In this document: positions 36,884-47,510 of the stretch, piece after piece
Layout of the letters: every line of letters begins with the position of its first letter
Numbering within the stretch: the first letter of the stretch is position 1
NCBI GenBank assembly: GCA_949130485.1
Contig: OX422183.1
Span: 1,106,001 to 1,170,000, forward strand
DNA length: 64,000 nt
Origin: Agelas oroides
Taxonomy: Eukaryota > Porifera > Demospongiae > Agelasida > Agelasidae
Reading direction: 5' to 3'
The notes under the pieces: model-generated
Database searches by the model: none
What the model was told of the DNA's origin: nothing
Seen by the model: the letters and a program-made list of their open reading frames with translations, nothing else
Translations under genes and position numbers: made by a program

Positions 36884-37099
36884 CGCAACTGTAGCTTCTT
36901 TTGAAGGAAAAAGAAAGCCAAATGTGTGGGTAAAAATAGCTGGCTCGTCAGAACAGAAAAATGCGATCAGCTACGACCAAGCTGCTACGGTGCGCATTTG
37001 GAAGGCCACAGTTTTGAGGATCTCAGATCTTCAACGTAATTGGTCAGGTATTACTCCAATTTTCGTATATTCACTTCCTGTACTGTACTGTATATATAT

Positions 37100-37600
37100 A
37101 GGGTGTCCAACCTGAAATATGAAAGTGTGCTTATTGATTCCAAAACAGTGGTTTTCATAAGAGCCAACCCAGGTAAGAAAGAAACCACAGACGGATCGGG
37201 TTCGCATGTCATTTTCCTTCGGGATCGGTGCACTTTTCCAGAAGTGGTAAGTTCCGAAAAATGGCACGTGACCAAAAATTTTAAGTTCGCCGTAACTGGT
37301 AAAATTATTTTGTTCCCAGACCACTGACCACTGCGAGCGAGACTACTGTAAACATCACAGTGAGTTATACATTAGGTCTGTGAGGGTAAGTTTTTGGGGG
37401 ATAACTAGGCTCATGGCTTGATATTGGTCACGTACCGTTTTTCGGGACTTACCACTTCCGGAAAAGTGCACTGTTTCCGAATAAAATTGACATGCAAACC
37501 CGATCCGTCTGTGGTTTCTTTCTTACCTGAGTTGGCTCTTATGAAAACCACTGTTTTGGCATCAATGCGCACACTTTAATACTTCAGGTTGGATACCCTA
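37100..37600. mobile_element. Foldback element with ~200-bp inverted arms
   Basis: The left arm TAGGGTGTCCAACCTGAAAT, then CCAAAACAGTGGTTTTCATA, GAAACCACAGACGGATCGGG and TTTTCC.GAAGTGGTAAG, is mirrored from about 37433 to GGATACCCTA at 37600. The arms are about 85-90% alike by eye, and TATATA lies outside both ends. The frames inside are shadows of the arms. It sits upstream of the broken TRIM gene. Confidence 0.82.
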
Positions 37601-37721
37601 ATATATATGTACTGTCATGCACGTCATCAGTAGAACTCGAACGCTGATTGGCTGATGTGGCGTTCTTTCCCTCATCAATACAGACGCCAGCATTCACCCT
37701 TCCTGGCAATAGTTATTCCCC

Positions 37722-37765
37722 AGACCCTTCCTCGCGTGGGCAGAAGGGTCTGGGGTCCAAGACTA
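37722..37765. repeat. Palindrome related to a long-TIR element
   Basis: CCAGACCCTTC, a 13-base spacer, then GAAGGGTCTGG. The same motif pair marks the ends of the element at 12983-13772, so this may be a short or solo relative. Confidence 0.55.
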
Positions 37766-38114
37766 GGTGTGCATGTGCAAAAAATGAAACACTCCAACTA
37801 GCTACCCGGTAGTCTCTTTAACGGACGGCAGGTATAATATAGTCTGAGACTTAATCCCCCAGTTTACTTGTCATGTCTTGATGTTGCATGCAAGAGCACC
37901 CGTCGCTTCATGGTTTAGGTTAGGGGTAGGCTTAGGTTATGATGGACAATGGCATAGTGCCTTGCAACATAAAGTTGCCTCCAAATTCCTCAGCAGTGTT
38001 TAGCCCTTTGTTTGTATAGAAGTCCAGCTGCTGAGAACACCATTTCTCAGGCTGTCATTTGTGATTCCAGCTGGGCAGCTGCAGATATAACTAATTGAGA
38101 TATGATTATACGTG

Positions 38115-38420
38115 AAGCATGGTAAAAGTATACTAGTCAGTACGTATAGCTACATAGCTATGACATTCCATGCCTAGTAACAGAAGGAGTCATTTCCTTG
38201 ATGCTATTATAGCAAGATCAGAATGTATAGCAAGGTAAAAGTATACTAGTATAGCTACATAGCTATGACATTCCATGCCTAGTAACAGAACGAGTCATTT
38301 CCTTGATGCTATCACAGAACTAAAATGAGAACTTACTTCTCCTGTTCTTGTATTTACGTTGCTTGCATGGCAATAATTGCACCCATAGTCTACTTGTGAG
38401 TGATGGCTTCATTTCCTTGA
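38115..38420. repeat. Imperfect tandem duplication, ~108-bp unit
   Basis: GGTAAAAGTATACTAGT...CTACATAGCTATGACATTCC...GTCATTTCCTTGATGCTAT occurs at about 38120-38226 and again at 38234-38312. A partial third copy (TTCATTTCCTTGATGCTATT) lies at about 38409. The rest of 37766-39060 shows no gene. Confidence 0.8.
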
Positions 38421-38959
38421 TGCTATTATAACAAGATCAGAATGTAAACATTGTGGCCACTAAAACGTTCATTGCTCACCCCCACCTGGGTGGATGTCAG
38501 AACCACTCTTATATGGGCAGTATACCCTTGGTTAAGACTAGGATGGATGCAAGAGTGGCTGTGTGGGATGTGCACGTGTGCATGTTCTCTGCTGCTACTA
38601 GCAACTACTAACTAGAATTGACATACCACTTATTTCAGCACCCCACTCTCTCCCAGCCACTGGACCAGTTTCAACCCTTACTGATTGCATGAGATTATAG
38701 ACATATAGGTGTACCTCCACAGTTTTGTTTGAATTTGAGAACACCTTTTCCATTGTTAGCTGTTTGTAAAGAAGGTGATATATACGCATGGGATCAAACA
38801 ACTGTCAACTACTGCATATCTGAGCTTAATTACGTCCGAGCACCATAAACTCCTGTGTATATTATCCTCAAGTACTGTTCAATATGATATATCATGCCTC
38901 ACTGGTTTTAGTACAAGACCCTTGCAACCAAAAATACTCACCATGTTACCATGTACAAA

Positions 38960-39216
38960 ACCACTACTGACCCAGACCCTTCCTGTATGGTCAGGAAACC
39001 AAACTAGTACAAAACCACTACTGACCAGCACTTGCGTGGGTCTTCAGTGCTGCTTATATATACTGAAGAGGTGCCAGCGTAAAGTGCATTGCAATTCATG
39101 AAGTGCTTTATACTCTATAATCAATGTAAAGGTGTTGCTAAGTAATACACACGAAGTGGCTACAGTTACACAATGCTATGTAATACCTCTTGCATGACAC
39201 AAAGTATAATGTACAG
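38960..39216. other. 3' flank shared by TRIM-NHL copies
   Basis: ACTGAAGAGGTGCCAG...ATTGCAATTC.TGAAGTGCTTTA...TTGCATGACACAAAGTATAATG lies just 3' of the intact TRIM gene. It recurs at 31549-31670 beside the broken copy, and its start recurs near 55840 beside another. It is duplicated 3' UTR or flank. A short local repeat, ACTAGTACAAAACCACTACT, precedes it. Confidence 0.7.
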
Positions 39217-41439
39217 TTACACAATGTAAATTTTGCCTGCAGGTGAATATTCACCTACACACACAAAACCATCTTCATCAATTACAATACCTGCAGGATT
39301 ACTGAACTGACCAAAGGAGGTCACAAACTCTCCACTTGTCTTAAACACTGACACACAATTGCTCCCCTTTTCACATACATAAACAAACTGGTCAGAACTG
39401 ACACAGATGCCACAAGGATTGTGTAGTTGCTCGGAAGCAGCACCCTTTTTGCTAAAAGTAGACAAAAACTGTCCCTTGCAGTCAAAGACCTGAACACGGT
39501 TACTTTTAGTATTGGTCACATACAGATTTCCTGCTCTGTTTTGGGCAATGTCATTCGGCCTGTTAAACTGATCATCTCCATCACCATGGCAACCAAAGCT
39601 ACTCAAATACTCTAAATTTGTGTTCAGTATTTGAACTCTGCCATTCCCACGATCACACACATACAGTGTGTTGTTGATGACCTTGATAAAAGTTAGATCA
39701 TTGAACTCTCCTGGTCGTGTGCCTTTTCGTCCAACTACTTTCATGAGCTTTCCTTCCTTGTTGAACTTGAGAAGTGAGGAGTTACCATAGTCAGAGACAT
39801 AGATATTGTCATCTTTGTCCACAGCTACTCCAATAGGACGTGAAAACATCTCATGTGCAATTGTTTGTACCTTCTTGCCATCTCTATCAAACATTGCCAC
39901 CTCTGCCCCACTTAACTCAGCTGCAACTAATTGCTGCTTACTACTGATTGAAATCCCCCATGGGTAGCTCACTCCTTCCACCACCCTCCTGACTGGCTCT
40001 CCTAGCTGGGTGGGGTGGATCTTTGCAAACACTTCAAATGGACTGCCAGCAATTTGTGCACCATTCACCTTAACAACCAGGGTGTACCTCCCACGAACCT
40101 CTGGTGTGTACGTGACCTCGTAAACTCCTCTCCCTTTTGAAGTGACTTTGGCATGACCAACAGACTCAATGACAACCGATTTCAGTTCAGCTTCAACCAC
40201 TTGCTTTTCTTCACAGAGCTGGCCATTTTGGTACACAGTGCGGACTGTGAACTGGGCTAACTTACCGACTTCAGTAACATTGGTCTCAAGTCCCTCCACT
40301 GTGCACTTTGTTGAATCCACTTTCAAGACTATCATTACCTCAGCACTATTTTGACAGAGGTCAGAGATACCTTCAGCACAGGCCACTCTAACACCAACAT
40401 TTGCTACCTCTGCTGGTATGAGATCAATGTGCAAATGCTTTGCACACTGCTCTTGGATTTGCTCTTCAATGCGCTGCTGCAATGACATGAATTCCTCATC
40501 AGTTGTATTTGCAACACTGCGCTCTACAAACTCCACAAGACCTTGAATTTCACTGGTAGCTAGTACAAAACCCTTCTTCTGTGCTCCCAGGTTGTCCAGC
40601 TTTTGCTGCTTCAATTCAGACGCCCTCTCAAGCAGTTGCTTCTCACGCTTGTGCAGGATTTCATAAAGTTGCTTGAATGACTGCTCGATTGTGCCTATAA
40701 CAGCTTTGTGTTGCTCAGAAACCTCCCTCTCAATCTTCTCAACTTCCTTGGTAGCAGCTGAAATGTTGGTTTGGATCTTCACAAGTGGCGCTAAATTCTC
40801 TTTGAGTGTTTTCTTGTACTGAGGGGCAGATTTCTTTACAAACTCAAACTTGTGGCCTGCATGATCACTAATGACACAATCACGACAAATGAGGCAATTG
40901 CAATCAAAGCAGTAGATCTTCAGCGGCTCATCGTGGTCTTTGCACATTGAGGGCAGGGCTTCTTTCAGCGGGATTGCCTTAGCCCCACCCTCTTTCAGCT
41001 CCTGAAGGGTCACGACCTTATGACCAGCAAACATCTTCAAAACACCGTGTAACTTCACGCAATCGTTGCAGATAAACTCGGTACATTGGCGGCAAAACGC
41101 TTCGGCCTTCGCTCTAGAACACATTTCGCAAAGAGCTTCCATTTTCCCCCGCGCTTTCTCCATTTTTGTACGCAGCTCTTTCATTCGGTTGACAAAAAAG
41201 GCCGTGGGCAGGCGATCGATGTCACCGTGAGGCAAAACGGTTCCCCTTCGACACTCAGGGCACGCAAAGGGGTAGTTGAGCCCTTCTCGGAGGGCCAGTT
41301 GTCGGACGCACTCCTTGCAGTAGTAGTGAAGGCAAGGGAGAATCTTTGGGTCGCGGAAGTGTTCCTGACAAACGGGACAGGTGATCTCCTCTTCCAGCTC
41401 CTCCAGTCCCTTTTCCACGGGGTCCGGAGCTTCCGCCAT
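39217..41439 (-). CDS. TRIM-NHL protein (RING, two B-boxes, coiled coil, filamin, NHL), intact
   Basis: A single exon of 740 codons. The RING finger spans residues 21-63 with a full C3HC4 set (C21, C24, C36, H38, C41, C44, C60, C63). B-box 1 follows at about 104-141 (CEMCSRAKAEAFCRQC) and B-box 2 at about 165-197 (CKDHDEPLKIYCFDC). A coiled coil covers about 200-345, a filamin-type Ig repeat about 368-475 (YTPEVRGRYTLVVKVNG, AGSPFEVF), and NHL beta-propeller blades about 480-740 with repeated RPIGVAVD, NIYVSD and GNLYVT motifs. This is the full TRIM2/TRIM3/TRIM71 architecture. Those proteins are cytoplasmic ubiquitin E3 ligases whose NHL propeller binds RNA or protein partners. The ATG follows a conserved 5' flank and precedes the family's MAEAPDPVEKG start. 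No lesion is visible. Substrates are unknown. Relatives lie at 31658, 43996, 55915 and 62561. Confidence 0.96.
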   Translation of the reverse strand: MAEAPDPVEKGLEELEEEITCPVCQEHFRDPKILPCLHYYCKECVRQLALREGLNYPFACPECRRGTVLPHGDIDRLPTAFFVNRMKELRTKMEKARGKMEALCEMCSRAKAEAFCRQCTEFICNDCVKLHGVLKMFAGHKVVTLQELKEGGAKAIPLKEALPSMCKDHDEPLKIYCFDCNCLICRDCVISDHAGHKFEFVKKSAPQYKKTLKENLAPLVKIQTNISAATKEVEKIEREVSEQHKAVIGTIEQSFKQLYEILHKREKQLLERASELKQQKLDNLGAQKKGFVLATSEIQGLVEFVERSVANTTDEEFMSLQQRIEEQIQEQCAKHLHIDLIPAEVANVGVRVACAEGISDLCQNSAEVMIVLKVDSTKCTVEGLETNVTEVGKLAQFTVRTVYQNGQLCEEKQVVEAELKSVVIESVGHAKVTSKGRGVYEVTYTPEVRGRYTLVVKVNGAQIAGSPFEVFAKIHPTQLGEPVRRVVEGVSYPWGISISSKQQLVAAELSGAEVAMFDRDGKKVQTIAHEMFSRPIGVAVDKDDNIYVSDYGNSSLLKFNKEGKLMKVVGRKGTRPGEFNDLTFIKVINNTLYVCDRGNGRVQILNTNLEYLSSFGCHGDGDDQFNRPNDIAQNRAGNLYVTNTKSNRVQVFDCKGQFLSTFSKKGAASEQLHNPCGICVSSDQFVYVCEKGSNCVSVFKTSGEFVTSFGQFSNPAGIVIDEDGFVCVGEYSPAGKIYIV

Positions 41440-41779
41440 TCCAAGTCAGCTTCTTTGAAGGAAAGTAGGTAAAGCGGTAAAAATGGCCGTCAGAGTTGAG
41501 TCAAACCATACGCCTACACTGCTGTAGTGCGCATGTGCAGACAAGTGTACGGCTGGAAATCGATAAAGGCACCGTTCTACGGCGTGATACTAGCGCTTTG
41601 CACTGAAGCCAGGCAAGCCGGCTAGCTGGGATGATTAGTGTAATCTACCAAACCTCATACTGTTTGGAAGGCATATTTTCTGCCAAAACCTGTATCACTT
41701 GTGTATACATGCAGAAAGGCATTTATACTAGGAATGTAACCGCATTTAATTTATTTACGCCTGTTACGTGTAGCTATTA

Positions 41780-42500
41780 ACAGTTTTCCGAAGTCTCCAT
41801 TGGACATTTTGCTCTTAGTCTCTCACCTTCTCCCTTCCACCTTCCTCACTGATGATGCAAACATCCCCAAGCTAGAAGATCAAACATTACAGCCGTGGGT
41901 AGCTGGTCTGCCACAGGATGCATATGATCAAAGGTGAGTAACAGGAGGAGAATGGCTTGATGCTAAACTAGCTTTTCAGAAATTGCTTAACTAATGGCTT
42001 CCCCAACTTCCTGGTCTTTAAGATGTCTCTTGCAATTGGGCCAGACTCTCGGTTTTGAAATCAAACTCCGTGAGTTTGTTCAAGTCCTCCTGGTTGTGAT
42101 CACTGGGCGACATGTATAGTGCTTTGGGAGAGCTAATTTTTATAACAGCTTTAATTTCCACCCAACCTGTGACCTCTAGTGGCAGACCTCAAGTGACAGA
42201 TTGCAGCACTACTGGCCACTCCTTTCAAGTGCATAACTTGGAAGTACATATAAAATATTTACTGTCACTTATTTAAAGAGCTTATGCTCTACATTTCTTT
42301 ACTCAGGTACATTGACATGGGGATAGAATGGAACTCCGAATTGTGGGCTGTTTGCTCTGGCATCAGCCACTACACTAGTTGATGGAAAGGAGCCAGGTAG
42401 CTACATCTTTGACCAGAAACATAGGAGACCCTACCTGATAAAATGCCTTGAAGCAGGAAAAGCAGAGCCACATTTGTCTCCAGGTGCATGTGGTTGAAAC
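41780..42500 (+). pseudogene. Decayed Ulp1-like cysteine protease
   Basis: The clearest block, about 42335-42480, reads NCGLFALASATTLVDGKEPG, then YIFDQKHRRPYLIKCLEAGK. This is the C-terminal signature of Ulp1/SENP-like proteases carried by many DNA transposons: an N-C-G-L-F-A active-site cysteine segment and a D-Q...LIKCLE helix. Upstream pieces in other frames fit the same fold: EFVQVLLVV near 42073 and QIAALLATPF near 42200. A further protein-like stretch (SPLDILLLVSHLLPSTFLTD) ends at a donor (CAAAG|GTGAGT) near 41935. The reading is broken in several places, so it is a remnant. Which transposon brought it is not clear. Confidence 0.6.
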
Positions 42501-43065
42501 TCCTGATGTTTTCTGTCCATGGGTGGATTGCATCAGTGGTGAGGGCCCCTGCATGTTTGCTGCACTTGTTGCATATGCCTATTAAAGATGGTGCCATGAT
42601 AGAGTGTTCTGACTATAGGTAGTGCACGGTTTCATGTTCTGTTGATGTCAACACTTGCATGTGCTTTTGATTGTAGGTATAGCTACCAAGCACTGTGTAC
42701 TTCTTGCCTGTCAAAACAGTGTTTATGTTGGAAGAATCATGTAGAGGTACAGGACTTAGGTTTCATTGACCTTCAATCTGAGATTTGCTTGTGGCTTTGA
42801 AGCATCTAAATTCTCCTCAGTATAGTAATCAAAAGCATCCTCTGTTTCAGCCTTCTTGGCATTATCATACAAGGTATGGAAATGAATTCATATGCAGTGC
42901 AACTGAGGAGCAGCATATATGCTCAGTACACATAGGACAAAACTATTTATGTATTGTAGCTACTGTATATGTCAGCACCCAAACATGCAGAAGAACCCTA
43001 GAAATCTCTGCAATACACTGGTGCCAAAATGGTGAATGTGTCTTTTTGACATAATATTTAGTTAC
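42500..43065. other. Non-coding stretch, nothing recognised
   Basis: No frame with a domain and no strong repeat. Sequence after the protease remnant may belong to the same lost element. Confidence 0.4.
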
Positions 43066-43266
43066 TTAGATAATGCTCAAGAGCATTAGAACTGCCATGT
43101 CACCAGCAATGACAGTGTTACTTTCCTCAAGTGATTGCATGAATTCTAGCGCCTCCTTGATCTCCCTAGCTCCATAGAGGACTTCAAGGCCATCTTGGCT
43201 CTTACAGAAGAGGGTAGTGTACACAAGAATCGTGAAGAGTCGACACGCCTCAGTAGATTTATTCAA
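43066..43266 (-). other. Possible coding fragment, unknown
   Basis: A 66-codon minus-strand frame with protein-like composition (LFTILVYTTLFCKSQDGLEV, then REIKEALEFMQSLEESN). It has no recognised domain, no ATG-led gene structure and no partner exons. It may be an exon scrap or chance. The surrounding 43267-43825 shows nothing further. Confidence 0.2.
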
Positions 43267-43825
43267 CTGCTTACTGAGCCACTAATCAACAGATCACATG
43301 AAATGTACCTAAATGAATGATGCAAGGAACAGGGTGGCATTTCAAATTCTAACTACTTGAGTATCTCCATAGCCAGCTCTGAACCAACTACCTCTTTTAA
43401 CCCTCTGATTGGGTATCAGACCATGCAGCCTCAGCTGTCACACCAAACACTGCCTTGCTAACTGAACTTGGGATGGTCAGTCTTCACTGCACCTCAAAGG
43501 CTTCTTCACTGGTCAGCTGGCTGATTTCTAAAATGAGCGAGCAACCACCATCCTCAAGGAAAAAAATTGAGGCTTATAGCATGAAATGAGTTTTGATAAT
43601 CTGATGCTAGCAGGGCATGTAACTGGAGCACAAACTCTGAAGCAGCATTATAAGTAGCATCAAGTTCACAAAAGTAGTTTCTGTGAATACCTGTGTATGA
43701 GTACTAATTTTGTTCATGTTTGCTTGGAGAGGACCCACGATAGTTTAGGGGAGAGGTGCATGGTAAACTCGATGGTAAAACTAAGATGGTTAAACCTCCT
43801 GTTTCTGTGCCATATTGGCCAACCA

Positions 43826-43990
43826 CAGTGGAACCTCTCCTATACAGACACCCTTGGGACCAAAATAATTGGTGAGGTGTCCTGATTTCAGGGGGAGAAT
43901 AATATGCATTTAAATAAATAGGATGTGATGAGGTGTCCTGATTAACCAGGTGTCCTTATTTCAGGGGTGTCCTTTCGAGGGGTTCCACTG
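43826..43990. mobile_element. Small Tigger/pogo-like MITE
   Basis: CAGTGGAACCTCTCC on the left mirrors CGAGGGGTTCCACTG on the right. TA follows the right end and CA precedes the left, so a TA duplication is probable but mutated. Repeated GAGGTGTCCTGATT motifs lie inside. Length is 165 bp. The CAGTGGAACC terminus resembles Tigger-type ends. It abuts TRIM pseudogene sequence at 43996. Confidence 0.72.
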
Positions 43991-43995
43991 TATTT

Positions 43996-44440
43996 TGATG
44001 ACCTTTCTTTCCTTGCTGAACTTGAAAAGTGAGGAGCTACCAACTAACTGGATTCTGCACGGCAAACTCACTCCTTCCACAACTCTGACTGGCATGCCTA
44101 CCTGGATGCATGAGGTGCATCTTTGCAAACAATGTCATTTGAGCTTCTGAACTGACCATCTCCTCCACCATGGCAACAACAACTATCCAACTCTGCATGT
44201 GTTCAGTGTTTGAACTTTGTTGCTCCCACAACCACATATGGTACAGTTTGTCATTGATCCCTAAACTCTCCCGGTTGTGTGCCATTCATCCGACTACTTT
44301 CATGAGCTTCCCTTCCTTGTTGAACTTGAGAAGTGCAGAGTTGGATAGATATTGTCATCTTTGTCCATGGAAAACTTCTCACATGTGATTGTTAGTAGCT
44401 AGCCATATTCTTGCCCTCTCTATCAAACACGGTCACCTTC
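43996..44440 (-). pseudogene. Scrambled TRIM-NHL fragments
   Basis: Short minus-strand matches to NHL and linker parts of the intact TRIM gene occur out of order and with gaps. They include the KEGKL.KV linker (44280-44335 and again about 43998-44040), the V.ELT-like segment near 44070, and blades near 44150-44260. None is open over more than about 80 codons. The order suggests several deletions and at least one rearrangement. The segmental duplication carrying family E starts just to the right. Confidence 0.65.
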
Positions 44441-44469
44441 GTACAATATTATTACCAGTGACAGCTACC

Positions 44470-47400
44470 AAACCAGCACTAGAGCTATTCATGTTCTACA
44501 ACTGGTCAAACATATGACAGCAGATTATAAGAGGATGTGTGTACTACAGTTGTTGCATTTCACCAAAAAGAGGAGTGTCTACCATGTCTGCTCAACATGC
44601 AATGTGTCATAGTTTCATAGTGCATGCTATGATCATACATAGCAGTGAGGTAGGTAGGTAGCTAGCCAGCTCATCTATATCTGCAGGCTTGCCAGAGGAA
44701 TAGATGCGTGTCATTCTGGAATAAATGCTGCCCTTAAATAGTAGCTGCACAAAAGGAACAGTGAAATATATAGTAGCCATAGCATCTGATTGAGAGGTGA
44801 AATAGTAATTGATGGACATAATTCTTACATATGGTACACCTGTGTACTATAGAGGAGTGATACTGTCACACCATGGACAGAGGACAAATCTGCATGGTTG
44901 ACTACTGAAGAGAGTCTATGGTTGGTACTCATACTGGCGGACAGCAACAGGGCGGACCATCCCAGAGGATTGTCAATAGATTTAGGGTATGAATTTATGT
45001 ATATGGATGATCATGGGGGATCTAGAGTTGAGCAGTATAAAAAATTATAGCTACCACTGCATAAAATACTGCATACATGATCTGAGTTCATGCTATCAGA
45101 ACGTCAGGTTTGTATACACACAGCTACAGTCCTAACTCTTACACAAACTAATCTGAATCACAATAAATTTCAAGTGGGTCCCGCAAATGAAAGAAATGTG
45201 CATACATGATAACTGCTTGCTAAGCAATGTCATTGTCAGAAGCTTCAATATTGCTGTGTGATCTCTCTACTCCAGACTTGTCAGATCTCGTGAGATTATC
45301 CTGGCCTTTGTCTTGCTCTGCACCTGAATCTTCCTCCTCTGTCGACACACTGCTGATGCTCAACCGCTTTTTTACTTGGACTTTGTTTTTCTGTGTGGAA
45401 TCCTCGCTAAGGAATTTTCTTTTGACCACCCATGACATCACGGAGAGCGCAACGGGTGGAAGAAGGGAGAAAATTACTCCCCTAGTACTACTAATGCTTG
45501 TTCCTCCTGGTAGCAGGTAAAAGTAAAATGTACCTACAGCAGTTGTTAAAGCGACAAGTATTAAGCATCGTGAAAAGTGGCCACAATCTCTTCCAAATTT
45601 ACAAGTTCTTGCGTAACACTGATTTCCTAATTGTAGTATGCACATGATGGTTGCTGCTATTGATGCAAAGGCTCCGACTGTAGCACACAGTAGTGAGATG
45701 GTTTGTAGTGGAGTGATAAGCAGGAAAATACAGGCAGGAAGACAGACCAATCCCAGCCAGATTTGTACAAACAGAAATGTGTTCCAGAGTAGGATGATCT
45801 GGAAAAGTTGGTGACATTTGCTGCTGCGGCACCAACTTGCTGTGAACAGGGCAGTTTTCTTGTGGGCTTTAATGGCTACCAGTAGTTCTGTGATAATTGC
45901 AATGAACATAACCAACATCTTGGCAGTGAAGGCTGTGAGCTCATCTTTGTAGATGGTTGAGTTGTGAGAAGGAATGCAGTGTGCTTCTGAGGTGCCATTG
46001 CATTTAGCCAAATGAATGGGAGGAATATCACAGTCCATGTACATCACAACCGTAGCTATGAAGTACAAGAGATTAAATACCAGCATTGTTATTTCAGCTA
46101 CAAGGTAGATGCATGATGCTTGTTGAGATTTGTCATTTAAGATTTCATATAATCTGTAGTACCAACTCACTCCATGTGTTATGGTAGTGTGCAGTACAAT
46201 CAAGTTCAGTAGAATAAAGATGGCAAGGAGTATTTTCCGAATGACAGACCTGATAGCTTCATCTTCGCAACAGGTTTCCGCATTATAGTAGCTGTACCAT
46301 CTGGCTATGTAACCTTGGTCTTCCTGGCTCCAAGTCGCTGGTACTCCTTGAGCCTTTGCATAGGCCTTGCTCTGCATATCAAGAACAACAGCAAAAAATT
46401 AATCAACCTTGCTGAATTGTATGGGTCAGGCATAGTAGGTGATGCAGCTAAGTTTTTGCCCTCCTAGCTCAGTTGCAGTATTTGGATGGGGGCCATGGAA
46501 CAAAGCTAATGATTTTGTGTAGTTCATGAATATTTGGGGGAATGGGTGTATGTGAACTCACCCATGTTAAAAGTAGCACTGTGGCCTGTGTCAGGTCATC
46601 CTCTGATGGTGTGCATGGAAACACATCAGAACTCATGTCAAATGCAAAAAAAACATGATGTCTACTACTACTACCTACAAATCTAGAATAGACTGTAATA
46701 GTGAACACTGGATCAAACACAAGCAACTGTTCAACTGCAATCATGTTCAGTGCAGGTGATCTGCTCCAGCGAAACTCCTTGCATCGTGTCTCAGTGGCTG
46801 TTTGGTTGTTGCTGTCAAGACTGTTGCATGCTGGTGGAGGCTTTGTTTTGTTAGGTATCCAGCAAACTCTTATTCTCACAACATTTACTCGCTCAGTTTC
46901 CAAAATGTGTGGAGTCAGTGGTGGAAAGAATGCTTGTCTCATCAGGTAGAGAGTTTCAGCATCATTGGTGATGATGCTCTCCAGCTTCTTGTAGATGGGG
47001 TATATTCTCTTGTACACTGGGCAGCCAAATATTCCAAGCTTGTAATCCAGCTCACATAAACCCCAAGCTGTGTTGACAAAAGCCATTATCCCAATGAACA
47101 TGAAGCAGTACATGGCTCTACAACTACCAACTATCTTCATGGTTGACAACAATCCTGTCATATGCTATACATTTAGGGTTCCATTTATAGTATCCACAAA
47201 CACTGAACAGTTAGTTTTATGATGCACTGTCAAAGCCCCAACTAAAGACTTACTTTCAGTCTGGATTCACTGAACAATTCCCCCTTTGTTCACTCTGCAT
47301 GCTGAATTTCCCCAGAAAACATTTCAACTGACAAAACTGTTACTATTGTATAGTCACTGGAATATTGTTGGTTTCGTAATGCACTGTCAAAGTCTGAACT

Positions 47401-47510
47401 GAAGAAAAAACCCTCGCTAAATAATTTCCTTTGTTCAGTGAAACCCTTTCTGGTGGCTTTAGAAAACATTTGGAGTGATAAACCTCTACTATTGTAAACT
47501 CATTATTTAG
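44470..47510. repeat. Segmental duplication, copy 1 (copy 2 at about 57595-60965)
   Basis: From ACCAAACCAGCACTAGAGCT near 44471 to CCTCTACTATTGTAAACTCA near 47502 the sequence matches 57595-60965 almost base for base, with small indels. The length difference (about 330 bp) is explained by extra units of a 47-bp minisatellite in copy 2. Each copy carries one family E gene plus flanks, and each left border abuts TRIM pseudogene sequence. Confidence 0.93.
45220..47161 (-). CDS. Family E membrane protein, 7TM-like, two exons, intact
   Basis: Exon 1 is 47161-46562, ending ACATGG|GTGAGT. Exon 2 is 46371-45220, after GATATGCAG|AGC. Both are in phase 0 and give 583 residues. The start (MTGLLSTMKIVGS) is followed by a hydrophobic signal-like segment, then about 200 extracellular residues with cysteines and NKT/NQT glycosylation sites. 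Exon 2 opens with a charged linker and about seven TM segments near residues 245-265, 288-311, 347-368, 391-421, 424-448, 468-488 and 498-517. The acidic Ser-rich tail (STEEEDSGAEQDKGQDN) should be cytoplasmic. The layout is receptor-like, but I see no motif of a known GPCR family. The intron is 190 bp. Without splicing exon 1 would stop at 46469, and exon 2 has its own ATG, so two separate proteins remain possible. A broken copy lies at 58354-60300. Confidence 0.82.

Noticed and set aside
36677-37115. Plus-strand ORFs opposite the split RING half
   Set aside because: They are antisense to the RING-coding stretch and its 5' flank and have no motif of their own.
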